The notes beneath the pieces were generated by a model, which worked only from the letters and a program-made list of their open reading frames with translations, was not told the DNA's origin and searched no databases. 64,000 nt of DNA from Sinimarinibacterium flocculans (GTDB lineage: Bacteria; Pseudomonadota; Gammaproteobacteria; Nevskiales; Nevskiaceae). Below, in pieces: positions 28,869-37,964 of this stretch. A program made the position numbers and the translations under genes. The stretch's first letter is position 1; the number at the start of each line of letters is the position of its first letter. Location of the stretch: assembly GCF_003201205.1 (NCBI RefSeq), contig NZ_QICN01000005.1, positions 186,001-250,000 on the forward strand. The letters are read 5' to 3'.

Positions 28869-28955
28869 GAGGCGCGACTTTGTGGATACAGCCCCCTTCA
28901 AAGAAGGGGGCTGGCTAATACATCCAACGGCGCTTCACGAGTTTCGATCCACGCC
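28869..28955 (-). ncRNA. Candidate CreA/CreR-like crRNA-related RNA (repeat remnant plus spacer-like sequence)
   Basis: Read on the minus strand, 28955-28941 holds a repeat remnant; its last 14 nt (GCGTGGATCGAAAC) are identical to the 3' end of the array repeat, so the 11-nt handle is complete. The 5' half of the repeat is diverged and its hairpin is lost. A 62-nt interval follows, then GTCGCGCCTC (28878-28869), resembling the repeat's 5' end. The interval opens with a spacer-like sequence whose first 18 nt match an upstream promoter site with PAM (16/18). It then holds a perfect 11-bp, 3-nt-loop hairpin (28889-28913), lacking a T-tract. These sequence facts are direct; that it is transcribed, processed and loaded in Cascade is inference from the CreA/CreR families. 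It lies between a small ORF and cas5c. Confidence 0.6.
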
Positions 28956-28956
28956 C

Positions 28957-29121
28957 TCACAGCAACCTGTCCATTAGTCGCCCCAAGAAGGGTGAACCCA
29001 GGATCATTGCCACAAGGACGACCACCCACGGCCAGACTGGCGCCCTTTCGCGTCCTCGAATGTCGAGAGTCAAACGAACCGAGTAATCCGGTGGTTCCGG
29101 CTCTCTATCTGGACGAGACAT
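28957..29121 (-). CDS. 54-residue single-span membrane peptide, candidate CreT-like toxin
   Basis: An open frame between cas3 and cas5c that no family I know covers. It starts ATG at 29121, with AGGGAG (29128-29133) 6 bp upstream, and begins MSRPDREPEPPDYSVRLTLD. A charged N-terminal half (many Arg/Glu) is followed by one hydrophobic span (about residues 28-48, VWPWVVVLVAMILG within it) and a short tail SPFLGRLMDRLL. This charged-plus-one-helix plan is common among small membrane toxins, but also among harmless small proteins. Rare codons for a GC-rich genome occur (AGA, two AGG, CTA, two CGA). Its stop codon is 1 bp from the repeat remnant. A promoter with an overlapping protospacer lies upstream. 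Toxicity is inferred only from the CreTA-like architecture. Confidence 0.6.
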   Translation of the reverse strand: MSRPDREPEPPDYSVRLTLDIRGRERAPVWPWVVVLVAMILGSPFLGRLMDRLL

Positions 29122-29148
29122 GGAAGGCTCCCTAGCAGTGGGTGCCGC

Positions 29149-29177
29149 ATCCTATCAATAACTGATATTCTCGTGAA
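29149..29177 (-). promoter_or_regulatory. Candidate promoter of the small ORF/cas5c segment
   Basis: On the minus strand TTCACG (29177-29172), 17-bp spacer, TAGGAT (29154-29149), with TG one base before the -10 giving an extended -10 element. Start of transcription would fall near 29142, about 20 nt before the small ORF. The region is AT-rich compared with the surroundings. An alternative pair is TTCCAA/TATCAG, 16 bp apart, a little upstream. Both would be covered by Cascade bound at 29171-29188. Confidence 0.55.
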
Positions 29178-29188
29178 GTGCTGTTGGA
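29168..29188 (+). promoter_or_regulatory. PAM plus protospacer-like site matching the spacer-like RNA segment
   Basis: TTC (29168-29170), the type I-C PAM, is followed by TCGTGAAGTGCTGTTGGA (29171-29188). The spacer-like segment next to the repeat remnant reads TCGTGAAGCGCCGTTGGA. There are 16 identities in 18, all of the first eight (seed) positions match, and mismatches fall at positions 9 and 12. Beyond position 18 similarity stops. The site covers the -35 of the candidate promoter. Match and PAM are seen directly; binding by Cascade is inferred. Confidence 0.65.
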
Positions 29189-29191
29189 AAA

Positions 29192-30108
29192 CTAAAGTAC
29201 AAGGCGCTCCGCCTCCCAGAACTGCGGGTTATCCCAATGCAGCCCGGACCGCTCGTCATAGAGACGCGGGTTTACGAGCTGAACGAACTGATCGCCGAAC
29301 CGCTCCGCGACCGGCTGAATCGCATGTGCCTGCCACAGCGCGTCATACGCTTTACGCGGAACCTGCACGAGATAAGGCTGTAGGCGGCGAGCGATCGCGC
29401 CGCAGCCCTCGGCAAAGGCCAGTTCCCTGAGCGCCTCACGCGCAGACTCATCCCAGGGCACGATCACCGGGCGCATCGCCGTTTCGATCAGCCGGAATTT
29501 CTCGGCCAAGGTTTCGAACGGAAGATCGTCCGGCTTCCGCGCTTTGAGCAGATCGAGCAGGCCATGTGCATCCAGTTCCTTCGGCCCCTTCTGCCAGTAC
29601 AGCTCCTGAAAGTACGCACGCACGGCTTCCGGCGACAGCAGATCGTCGCGGTACTGCCGCTCAACCGCGCGGAATGCCTGCGCGAACTGCTGCAGCTCAG
29701 GGGGCGGCGCCCACTCCGGATTGGCCGTCGCGAACACCAGGACCTCGCTATCCTCGTGACGGCGCCTCCCTTCCCGATTGCAGCGGCCCGCCGCCTGCGC
29801 AACCGAATCCAGCCCGGCCTCCGCGCGGAGGACCGTAGGCAGATCGATATCCACACCGGCTTCGATCAGCGACGTTGCAACTAGCCGGCAAGGCTGCCCT
29901 GTCTTCAATCGCTGCCGAACTTCCGCCAGCACGGCGCTGCGATGCTTGGCACACATCAGAGTCGTCAGGTGACGGGCGCCCGGCTGATCGGAAATCGTCT
30001 CGAACATAGCGCGCGCATGACGCCGGTTATTGACGATGCATAGCACTTGCTGGCGTTGACGCAAATGATCTGTCAACGCTTCATCATCCAGCGCACCGAC
30101 ATGCCTTA
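29192..30108 (-). pseudogene. cas3: cas3, C-terminal fragment (interrupted by insertion sequence)
   Basis: Downstream 305 codons of the type I-C helicase-nuclease gene, ending TAG at 29192. It carries the second RecA domain (VLCIVNNRRHARAMFETI, LVATSLIEAGVDID, and motif VI QAAGRCNREG) and the C-terminal domain ending NPQFWEAERLVL. It has lost its start and the HD nuclease domain. The frame stays open into the insertion sequence, so a chimeric start is conceivable but would not restore a nuclease. Joining it to the upstream fragment, with the insertion sequence and one 6-bp duplication removed, restores LRRVNVRHVGALDDEALTDHL-type sequence and a 740-codon cas3 in one frame. Confidence 0.95.
30103..30108. 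repeat. Target-site duplication, left copy
   Basis: GCCTTA immediately left of the insertion sequence; the identical hexamer follows the right end at 31641-31646. Removal of one copy with the element exactly restores the cas3 frame. Confidence 0.9.
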
Positions 30109-31640
30109 GTCGCCCCTGAAAATTCCCCAACCTCATGAATATCTTTGAGAAAGTGGCGCTGAAGTGCTGCTGGATTTGCCAGGAACTGCGATAATTGCAT
30201 TCAGAAACTGGCGAAATCTGGAGGCTTTTCGATGCGTCATCAGGTATCCCCCAGCGAGACGGCAGCGGCCCGAACGGATGACTTCTTCCGCTCCCGTCTG
30301 GACCAGATGATCGAGATGCGTCATCCCCTTTCCCGACTAGCTGAGGTGATGCCCTGGCAAGCCCTGGAATCTGAGCTCTCCGGGGTGCTGCCGCCGACAC
30401 CCGCCGGGGCTGGCCGTCCCGCCTTGCCGCTGCGGATGATCATTGGCCTGCTGTACTTGAAGCACGCCTACAACCTCTCCGATGAACAGGTCTGCGCCCG
30501 CTGGCTGGAGAACCCCTACTGGCAGTTCTTCTGCGGAGAAGTGATCTTTCAAACCCGCTTTCCCTGTGATCCCAGCTCTCTGACCCGCTTCCGCCACCGA
30601 CTGGGGGAGGCTGGCGTGGAAGCACTGCTGGCCCAGACCATCGAAGCCGCCAAGGACCTGAGGGCGGTCAAGCGCGCCGATCTCGAACAGATCGTCATTG
30701 ACTCCACGGTGCAGGAGAAAGCCGTGGCCTATCCCACCGACAGCCGCTTGCTGGAGATCGCCCGACACAAGCTCGTGAAGGCCGCCAAAGCCGAAGGCAT
30801 CGTCCTGCGCCAGAGCTACGCCCGCATCGGCCCGGCACTCAAGTTCAAGGCCGGCCGCTATGCCCACGCCAAGCAGTTCAAGCGAATGCGCAGAACCTTG
30901 AAGAGCCAGCGCACTTTGCTCGGACGGCTGATCCGCGAGTTGCAGCGCAAGGCCAACGACGAACAGCGGCAACGGCTCGCCGTCTTGCTTGAACGCGCCA
31001 AGCGCATTCGCAGCCAGAAACTCAAGGACAAGAACAAGCTCTACGCCCTGCATGCGCCCGAGGTGGAATGCATCGGCAAGGGCAAAGCTCGCCAGCCCTA
31101 CGAGTTCGGGGTCAAGGTCGGCATCGCGGTGGCAGCCAAGAAAGGTCTGGTCATCGGCGCCCGCAGCTTTCCCGGTAACCCCTATGACGGCGATACCCTG
31201 GAGGAGCATCTGGAGCAGACCGCCATCCTCACCGGCGTTGCGCCGAAGACCGCCATCGTCGATCTCGGCTACCGGGGCAGGCAGCCTGAACACATCACCA
31301 TCCTTCACCGGGGCAAGAAGAAGACGCTGACCCCGCCGCAGATCCGGCTGCTTAAGCGACGCCAGGCCGTCGAACCGACCATCGGGCACCTGAAAGACGG
31401 CCACCGCATGCGCCGCTGCTTTCTCAAAGGTCAGATGGGCGATGCTCTGAACGTGGTGCTGGCCGCTGCTGGTTACAACATCCGTTGGTTGATGCGCTGG
31501 ATCGCCTTTTCTTGGGCCCAAATCCTGTCCCTGTTAATTTCACACTGGCGCGCAGCAAGAGCCGCTACCGAGCACCAGCAACAATCCAACCAACTTCAGG
31601 CCACTATGGCGTGAGAATTGGTGAATTCTTCAGGGGCGAC
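30109..31640 (+). mobile_element. 1532-bp insertion sequence (IS5-like) inside cas3
   Basis: The element is bounded by imperfect terminal inverted repeats. The left end reads GTCGCCCCTGAAAATTC and the right end, reverse-complemented, GTCGCCCCTGAAGAATTC; the first 12 bases are identical and similarity continues with a 1-bp offset. It is flanked by 6-bp direct duplications (GCCTTA) and encodes one transposase on the plus strand, opposite to cas3. The target duplication is longer than the 4 bp typical of classical IS5, so the subgroup is uncertain. The perfect duplication and restorable target frame indicate a recent insertion. Confidence 0.93.
30232..31614 (+). CDS. IS5-like DDE transposase
   Basis: A 460-residue transposase. 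The N-terminal segment RSRLDQMIEMRHPLSRLAEVMPWQALE and PLRMIIGLLYLKHAYNLSDEQVCARWLENPYWQFFCGE resemble the IS5-type N-terminal domain. The DDE catalytic core includes the first Asp in QIVIDSTVQEKAVAYPTD, the second in KTAIVDLGYRG and the Glu in RRQAVEPTIGHLKDGHRMRRC. A basic coiled region lies between (residues 180-270). GGAGG lies 7 bp before the ATG. The reading frame is complete, so the element may still be active. Family assignment to IS5 is by motif resemblance only. Confidence 0.88.
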   Translation: MRHQVSPSETAAARTDDFFRSRLDQMIEMRHPLSRLAEVMPWQALESELSGVLPPTPAGAGRPALPLRMIIGLLYLKHAYNLSDEQVCARWLENPYWQFFCGEVIFQTRFPCDPSSLTRFRHRLGEAGVEALLAQTIEAAKDLRAVKRADLEQIVIDSTVQEKAVAYPTDSRLLEIARHKLVKAAKAEGIVLRQSYARIGPALKFKAGRYAHAKQFKRMRRTLKSQRTLLGRLIRELQRKANDEQRQRLAVLLERAKRIRSQKLKDKNKLYALHAPEVECIGKGKARQPYEFGVKVGIAVAAKKGLVIGARSFPGNPYDGDTLEEHLEQTAILTGVAPKTAIVDLGYRGRQPEHITILHRGKKKTLTPPQIRLLKRRQAVEPTIGHLKDGHRMRRCFLKGQMGDALNVVLAAAGYNIRWLMRWIAFSWAQILSLLISHWRAARAATEHQQQSNQLQATMA

Positions 31641-31646
31641 GCCTTA
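31641..31646. repeat. Target-site duplication, right copy
   Basis: GCCTTA directly right of the insertion sequence, identical to 30103-30108. Confidence 0.9.
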
Positions 31647-32952
31647 CATTCACGCGGCGAAGCTGTCGGTATAGCGCAGGCGGATTGGGCGCCAGTTCTC
31701 GAACGCCCTTCAAGCCATCCAGAAAGCCTTGATCCGCATTGAGTGCTGGCTGGGTTGCCGTACACAGGACGATGCTACTGGCGTAGTTGAGCGCAAGTTC
31801 GTCAATCAAAGCGACGCAGGGCCGCAACAGCTTCAGCGGCAAGGTCTGGGCCTCATCGAGGATGACGACGCTGCTGGCGACGTTGTGCAACTTGCGGCAA
31901 CGCGAAGGCCGATCGGCAAAAAAACTCTCGAAGAACTGCACCGCCGTGGTCACGACCAGGGGCGCATCCCAGTTCTCCATCGCAAGCCTGCGCTTCTCCC
32001 GGGACTGAAAGGCGTGCTTCGGGTCCTCGATGAAGGCGCTGTGGTGCTCCAGAACGGCATCTTCGCCAAGGTCGCCGAAGGCTTCGCGGAATACCTGGGC
32101 GTTCTGCTCGACAATGCTGGTGAACGGAATGACGAAGATCACGCGGCGGAGCCCGTGCGCGATCGCATGGTCCAACGCAAAAGCCAGGGACGCCAGGGTT
32201 TTTCCGCCACCTGTCGGGACCGTCAGCGAGAACAGTCCGGGAGTCACCCCGGCCTGAGACCGGACATGAGACAGGATGTCGGCGCGAAGCTGATTCACCT
32301 CGCCGTCCGCCTTGAACCTAGACAGCCTCGCATCCAACCGCGCGCGGAGTTCAGTCAGGCTGGGCAACTCCCCGCCTCTGCGAGGGCCACGACCTTCTAT
32401 GCGGCGATAGAACTCGTCGGTGTCGATGAAATCCGCGTCCACCAGACAGGCGAACAGCATGCGTGTCAGCAATGCGAGCTGGAATGCTCCACGCTCGCGG
32501 CACGCCTGAAATCCAGCAGGCAAGCCAAGCTCGTCGGCTTGAGGAAGCGTCAGCTCTCGCTCCCAAACCGGTAGCAACTCGGGCAGCTCGCTGGACAGCC
32601 GGTCCTTCAGGGACGTCCGCGCACCCTCGCCTCGCCCATTGGCTAGCCCGGCGTGATGCCCCGCGATTGCGTAGGCCAACAGCTGCCCGATTGCACCGCA
32701 GCGCTCAATTGCAACGCGGGCGCCCCAGGTAGCGTGGTCCATCTTCGGGAACTCACCCCTGAGGCGGGACTGGAACTCGTGGGTGTACTTGCCCAAGTCG
32801 TGCAGCAGACCCGCGGCAAGAGCGATCGTCGATGCGCAGAAGGCCTCGGCGTTGGCCGCCGCCAGCCGACCAGTACCTGCAAGATGCTCCGCGAGCAACT
32901 GCCAATCCGATTGATCCGGACTGTCCGTCGAATGCGCATAGAAATCGCTCAT
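31641..32952 (-). pseudogene. cas3: cas3, N-terminal fragment (HD nuclease and first helicase domain)
   Basis: The first about 436 codons of type I-C cas3. Start ATG at 32952 (MSDFYAHSTDSPDQSDWQLL) with GGAGG about 10 bp upstream. The HD nuclease motif is His51-Asp52 (LLHDLGKYTHEFQ), with GHHAGL at about 99-104. The SF2 helicase has Walker A TVPTGGGKTLA (about 245-254) and the DEAH-like box VILDEAQTLPL (about 363-373), then IVLCTATQPA. The insertion sequence cuts it after LRRVNVR and adds a few residues (RRP) before a stop. The remaining protein could in principle keep the nuclease, but it lacks half of the helicase, so interference should be lost or severely reduced. Confidence 0.95.
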
Positions 32953-33049
32953 CGAGCCGCTTCCCTCCAAGCGACCGAGTCCCTTCATTGGCCCTTTGCC
33001 GACATCCCTGTCGAGGGCCTGATTCGGTTGGACCGTAGCGCAGAACCTT

Positions 33050-33256
33050 TCAGCGCGCCAGCGCAAGCAGATAGTCCGGCACCCAATTGCGCCACGGCTG
33101 GTTCTTGATCTCCGGGCGCTCAGGCAGCAGGCGCACGTTCATCGCCGACGGGCGACGGCGCAGCTCGGCCGGCAGGGATTCGACCGGAATACGGACATTG
33201 ATGTACTTGCGGTCGGCGGTGAGCTGGACGGCGAACGGCAGGGTGTCGACAGTCAT
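33050..33256 (-). CDS. Small protein of unknown function upstream of cas3
   Basis: A 68-residue basic protein starting MTVDTLPFAVQLTADRKYIN and ending WRNWVPDYLLALAR. I do not recognise a family. It looks soluble, with a beta-strand-like N-terminal half (FAVQLTADRKYINVRIP) and several Arg-Arg-Arg-rich stretches. The start at 33256 is preceded by a weak GGAG. It lies between the WYL regulator and cas3 on the same strand (97 bp before cas3, 124 bp after the regulator). The coding bias looks genuine. The 97-bp gap before cas3 contains CGACA-TCCC-TGTCG (a short inverted repeat near 33000) that may be an operator. Confidence 0.55.
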   Translation of the reverse strand: MTVDTLPFAVQLTADRKYINVRIPVESLPAELRRRPSAMNVRLLPERPEIKNQPWRNWVPDYLLALAR

Positions 33257-33380
33257 GGTGCGGCTCCGCGTGTGTGGATGACGGAGTGCATTGTCGGGAG
33301 GGGTTGGCTCAGAACATGAGCCTTGTTTCGGCAGAGTGCGATTCGAGCCGCTCACGCCTGAAGGCGCTCCTACAGGCTGC

Positions 33381-34349
33381 TCATTCAGGTGAGGTGCCGC
33401 GGTAGCGGGCTGCAGCCTTCTCGAGGCGGCGGGCGACGGAAATGCGCAGGCTGGCCGGAGCGATGACTTCGACGTCCGGACCGTAGCGCAGGATGTCGAG
33501 AATCAGCTCCTCGTCATGGTGGTACGGCACCGACAGCTCGTAGCTGCCGTCGGCCAGCCAGATGCCCTGTTGATGTTCATGCCACTGCTCGACCGAGACC
33601 CAGCGTGCGCGTTCGGCGGTGAAGCGCAGCACCGCGGTGGCGGTCGGCGCGCCGGAAAAGATGCCGTAGGAACCGCCGAGCTCGACATTCAGTCGATCGT
33701 CTGCAACGTCCTGGGCGCGCGTGTCGAGGACATCGGCCCGGATCACGCAGTCGAGCGCGAAGGTGCGCAGACCGTTGGACTTGTGGCACCAGGCGTCGAG
33801 GTACCAGTTGTCGCGGTAGTGCGTGAGGCGCTGCGGCGAGATCTCGCGGGTGCTGGTCTGGCCGCTGCCACGCGACGCGTAGTCGATCATCAGGCGCTGG
33901 CGCTGCAGCACCGCGGCGGCAATCGCGGCGAAGTGCCGGCCGGCGGGTCGCGCCGCGGCCCGCAGCAGGCGGATGCGCGCGGCGTTGCTGTCCTTCAGGC
34001 CCTGCGATTGCAGGATGCTGCCGATCCGCGTGCGCAGCGGCGCCAGGGCATCGTCGAGCAGGCCGGGCTGGAAGCTGGCCAGCAACTGCTGCAGGCTCAG
34101 CAGCGCCTGCAGCTCCTCGGCGCTGAACCAGAACCCCGGCAGCTCGTAGGCCTCGTCGGTGTAGCGATACCCGCGCGGCTCGCGCGAGGTCTCGATCGGC
34201 GCCCCGAGCACGTCGCGCAGATAGGCCAGCACGCGCTTGGTCGTCGCCCGCGAACACTCCAGCTCGGCCTGGACGCGCTCGAACGGCACCGGATAGCGCC
34301 GGCTCTTGAGCAACCGGTGCAGACGGTAGACGTGCTCGAAGGATTTCAC
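33381..34349 (-). CDS. WYL domain transcriptional regulator (YafY-like)
   Basis: A 322-residue DNA-binding regulator. The N-terminal winged helix-turn-helix is MKSFEHVYRLHRLLKSRRYPVPFERVQAELECSRATTKRVLAYLRDVLG (shown in pieces by its ends: MKSFEHVYRL to LRDVLG). The central WYL domain contains TREISPQRLTHYRDNWYLDAWCHKSNGLRTFALDC, with the NWYLDAWC core, and a WCX-like C-terminal extension ends the protein (YGPDVEVIAPASLRISVARRLEKAA). WYL proteins bind nucleic-acid-type ligands and are often regulators of CRISPR and other defence loci. Its position upstream of cas3 on the same strand suggests it controls this locus; that is inference. Confidence 0.9.
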   Translation of the reverse strand: MKSFEHVYRLHRLLKSRRYPVPFERVQAELECSRATTKRVLAYLRDVLGAPIETSREPRGYRYTDEAYELPGFWFSAEELQALLSLQQLLASFQPGLLDDALAPLRTRIGSILQSQGLKDSNAARIRLLRAAARPAGRHFAAIAAAVLQRQRLMIDYASRGSGQTSTREISPQRLTHYRDNWYLDAWCHKSNGLRTFALDCVIRADVLDTRAQDVADDRLNVELGGSYGIFSGAPTATAVLRFTAERARWVSVEQWHEHQQGIWLADGSYELSVPYHHDEELILDILRYGPDVEVIAPASLRISVARRLEKAAARYRGTSPE

Positions 34350-34391
34350 GGCCCAAGGCTAGCCGATCGCCGCCGCCGAAGGCAGGCCGCG

Positions 34392-35663
34392 TCAGGCGGA
34401 ACGCAGCGCATAGACACCGACGCCATCGCCGAAGCCCTTGAGGCTGCCGACGGCGCGCGGCTGCGACGCCAGCAGGTCGCCAAGCCCCTCGCGGACCGCG
34501 GCATCCACCAGCACCTCACCGTCCTGCGCCTGGTCGCACAGTCGCGCCGCGAGGTTGACCGCCGATCCGACGGCGACATATTCCAGCCGGCCACCGCCGC
34601 GGATCGCGCCGACGGTGACTTCCCCGCAGGCGACGCCGGCGCCGATGCCCAGCCCCGGTGGCAGGCGGTCCCGCAGTCCGGCGACGATCTCGAGCGCACA
34701 GCTCGCCGCCCGCTCCCGGTGGTTCGCATACGCCACCGGCGCGCCGAACAGGATCACGACACCGTCGCCGGCATGATCCTTGATCGTGCCACGATGACGG
34801 AACGCCACCTCGCCGACGGCGTCGTAGTAGCGCTCCAGCACACCGACGACATCGGCCGAGTCCTGTTCGCGGGCATAGCCGGTGAAACCCCGCAGGTCGC
34901 AGACGACGACGCTGATCTCGCGCCGGTCCCGGCGCAGGACCTCGTCGAGGCCGCGCAGCTTGACCAGACGCGCCACCTCGGGCGACAGGAAGCGATCGAG
35001 GGCCTGCGCACGCTGTGCCTGCACGATGAGGTAGCGCACCGTACCGGCCATGAAGATCATCAGACCGACCACCAGCACCAGCGGAATCCAGGCCTTGCCG
35101 ACGACCAGGCCCGCAAGCAGGAACGGCGCCGCGAGCACGAAGGCGCGCAGCCGGATGGACTCCGCGGGATCGGCACGCGCGATCAGCAGGATCAGGATGG
35201 CGATGCCCGCCAGCAACGCCGAGGTGCCGAGCACAGGCGCGAAGATCGCCCACTCGTAACCGCGCAGCGCGATCAGTCCGTCGCGCTCGCTGGTCGCGGC
35301 CTCCGGCGCGATGAGCAGGTACCCGAGCCGCATCGCGCCGAAGAGCAGGGCCAGGCCCTGGGCCACGCGGAACAGCACGCTCGCGACCCGCCCCGGTCGT
35401 TCCGCCGCGGTCAGACCGACCCGGCGCGCCCACTCCATGCCGACGACGATCGCGGCAGTCTCGCCGAATCCACCGGCCAGCTCGACCCACCACTGCGCGC
35501 CGCCGGACTCGAACGGCTCCAGCAGCAGGCTCGCACCGATCAGCAGCAGGCACAGCGCCAGCGCCCGGCTGGTCGGGCTGCGGCGGTCGCTCCAGAAGAA
35601 CATCAGCCCCGCCACCAAGGTCATCACGCCGAGAAGCAGGAAGTGCTGGAGCATGGGCGACAT
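34392..35663 (-). CDS. Membrane-anchored adenylate/guanylate cyclase (class III)
   Basis: A 423-residue protein. About six hydrophobic segments occupy residues 5-225 (for example LLLGVMTLVAGLMFF, ALALCLLLIGASLLL, LVLVVGLMIFMAGTV). A class III cyclase catalytic domain follows at about residues 245-420: ISVVVCDLRGFTGYAREQD holds the first metal Asp, IKDHAGDGVVILFGAP the second, and YVAVGSAVNLAARLCDQA the transition-state Asn/Arg helix. Substrate specificity (ATP or GTP) cannot be settled by eye. The gene sits alone downstream of the groEL terminator. A cyclic-nucleotide-binding protein is encoded at 39815-40276 and could be a receptor, but the two are not adjacent. Confidence 0.9.
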   Translation of the reverse strand: MSPMLQHFLLLGVMTLVAGLMFFWSDRRSPTSRALALCLLLIGASLLLEPFESGGAQWWVELAGGFGETAAIVVGMEWARRVGLTAAERPGRVASVLFRVAQGLALLFGAMRLGYLLIAPEAATSERDGLIALRGYEWAIFAPVLGTSALLAGIAILILLIARADPAESIRLRAFVLAAPFLLAGLVVGKAWIPLVLVVGLMIFMAGTVRYLIVQAQRAQALDRFLSPEVARLVKLRGLDEVLRRDRREISVVVCDLRGFTGYAREQDSADVVGVLERYYDAVGEVAFRHRGTIKDHAGDGVVILFGAPVAYANHRERAASCALEIVAGLRDRLPPGLGIGAGVACGEVTVGAIRGGGRLEYVAVGSAVNLAARLCDQAQDGEVLVDAAVREGLGDLLASQPRAVGSLKGFGDGVGVYALRSA

Positions 35664-35717
35664 CGGCTGATCTTAGCGGGATCGGTGACACGGGTCGGGG
35701 TTGCCGCGCTGCGCGCG

Positions 35718-35765
35718 GCCCTCTCCCGCCCCTACGGGGCACCCTCTCCCACACGTGGGAGAGGG
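35718..35765. repeat. Intergenic REP-like element related to a segment inside metG
   Basis: The 48-bp unit begins GCCCTCTCCCGCC and ends in an 11-bp inverted repeat (CCCTCTCCCAC/GTGGGAGAGGG, 35742-35765). By eye it matches 54157-54204 inside metG at about 41 of 48 positions. It lies between the cyclase gene and the groEL terminator. Confidence 0.8.
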
Positions 35766-35774
35766 GAATGCACC

Positions 35775-35804
35775 AAAAGACAAGGCCCCGTTTCCGGGGC
35801 CTTG
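35775..35804 (-). terminator. Intrinsic terminator of groESL
   Basis: 10-bp perfect stem (CAAGGCCCCG at 35781-35790 and CGGGGCCTTG at 35795-35804) with a TTTC loop (plus-strand view). On the minus strand it is followed by TCTTTTGG. It is 87 bp beyond the groEL stop codon. Confidence 0.85.
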
Positions 35805-35890
35805 CAGTACCACATGCGCTGCGCAAGTAGCACGCATCGCTATGTTTTGAAAGTCGCCGCCATGGATGGCGGCGGCTTGTCAGGACGACA

Positions 35891-37531
<1,641 letters not shown>

Positions 37532-37598
37532 CTATTCCTCTTTCGAAACGAATGCGGGCTCCCGCCGTGGCGGGTGCCGGGAATGAGCGGAATGCGTC

Positions 37599-37889
37599 TT
37601 ACTTGGTGAAGACGGCCATGATGTCGTCCTCGCGCATCACGAGAACCTCGTCGCCGTCGACCTTGACCTCGGAACCCGAGTACTTGCCGAACAGCACGAC
37701 ATCACCCTTCTTCACATCCATGGCAATGGTCTTGCCGTCGTCACCCTTCTTGCCGGGGCCGACCGCCAGCACTTCGCCGCGAACCGGCTTCTCGGCCGCA
37801 TTGTCCGGGATGATGATGCCGCCGGCGGACTTCTTTTCCTCTTCCAGACGCTTGACGATCACGCGATCGTGCAGGGGGCGCAGATTCAT
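37599..37889 (-). CDS. groS: Co-chaperonin GroES (Hsp10)
   Basis: A 96-residue lid for GroEL. It begins [44 protein letters not shown], the typical N-terminus with the mobile loop ([13 protein letters not shown]) that binds GroEL, and ends DIMAVFTK. The ATG at 37889 is preceded by GGGAG; the frame is open 13 codons upstream but the family start is clear. It is the first gene of the operon, with CIRCE and a sigma-32-like promoter upstream. Confidence 0.99.
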   Translation of the reverse strand: MNLRPLHDRVIVKRLEEEKKSAGGIIIPDNAAEKPVRGEVLAVGPGKKGDDGKTIAMDVKKGDVVLFGKYSGSEVKVDGDEVLVMREDDIMAVFTK

Positions 37890-37964
37890 AGATAAATCTC
37901 CCGATGATTCAGTGGCTTGAGTCTCCAACGGCGAACGCCGCCAGACCGTGTTGACCCGGTCTTG

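Noticed and set aside
28889..28913. Hairpin upstream of cas5c as an intrinsic terminator
   Set aside because: The stem is strong (11 bp), but no T-tract follows on the minus strand or the plus strand. I treat it as part of the candidate RNA element, not as a proven terminator.
28869..28955. A simple second, one-spacer CRISPR array
   Set aside because: The gap between the repeat-like ends is 62 nt rather than 34-37, both repeat copies are incomplete and the hairpin-forming part is diverged, so a normal array is unlikely.
29171..29188. The 18-nt match as an ordinary inverted duplication (operator half-sites)
   Set aside because: Possible, but it would not explain why one copy begins exactly after a complete crRNA handle and the other exactly after a TTC PAM. 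Kept as the main alternative to be tested.
30337..31521. 394-codon minus-strand frame opposite the transposase
   Set aside because: Antisense shadow of the DDE transposase, which has clear catalytic motifs on the other strand.
31641..33066. Upstream start for cas3 at 33066
   Set aside because: The extra 38 residues do not resemble Cas3 N-termini; the ATG at 32952 has a GGAGG and family-like sequence.
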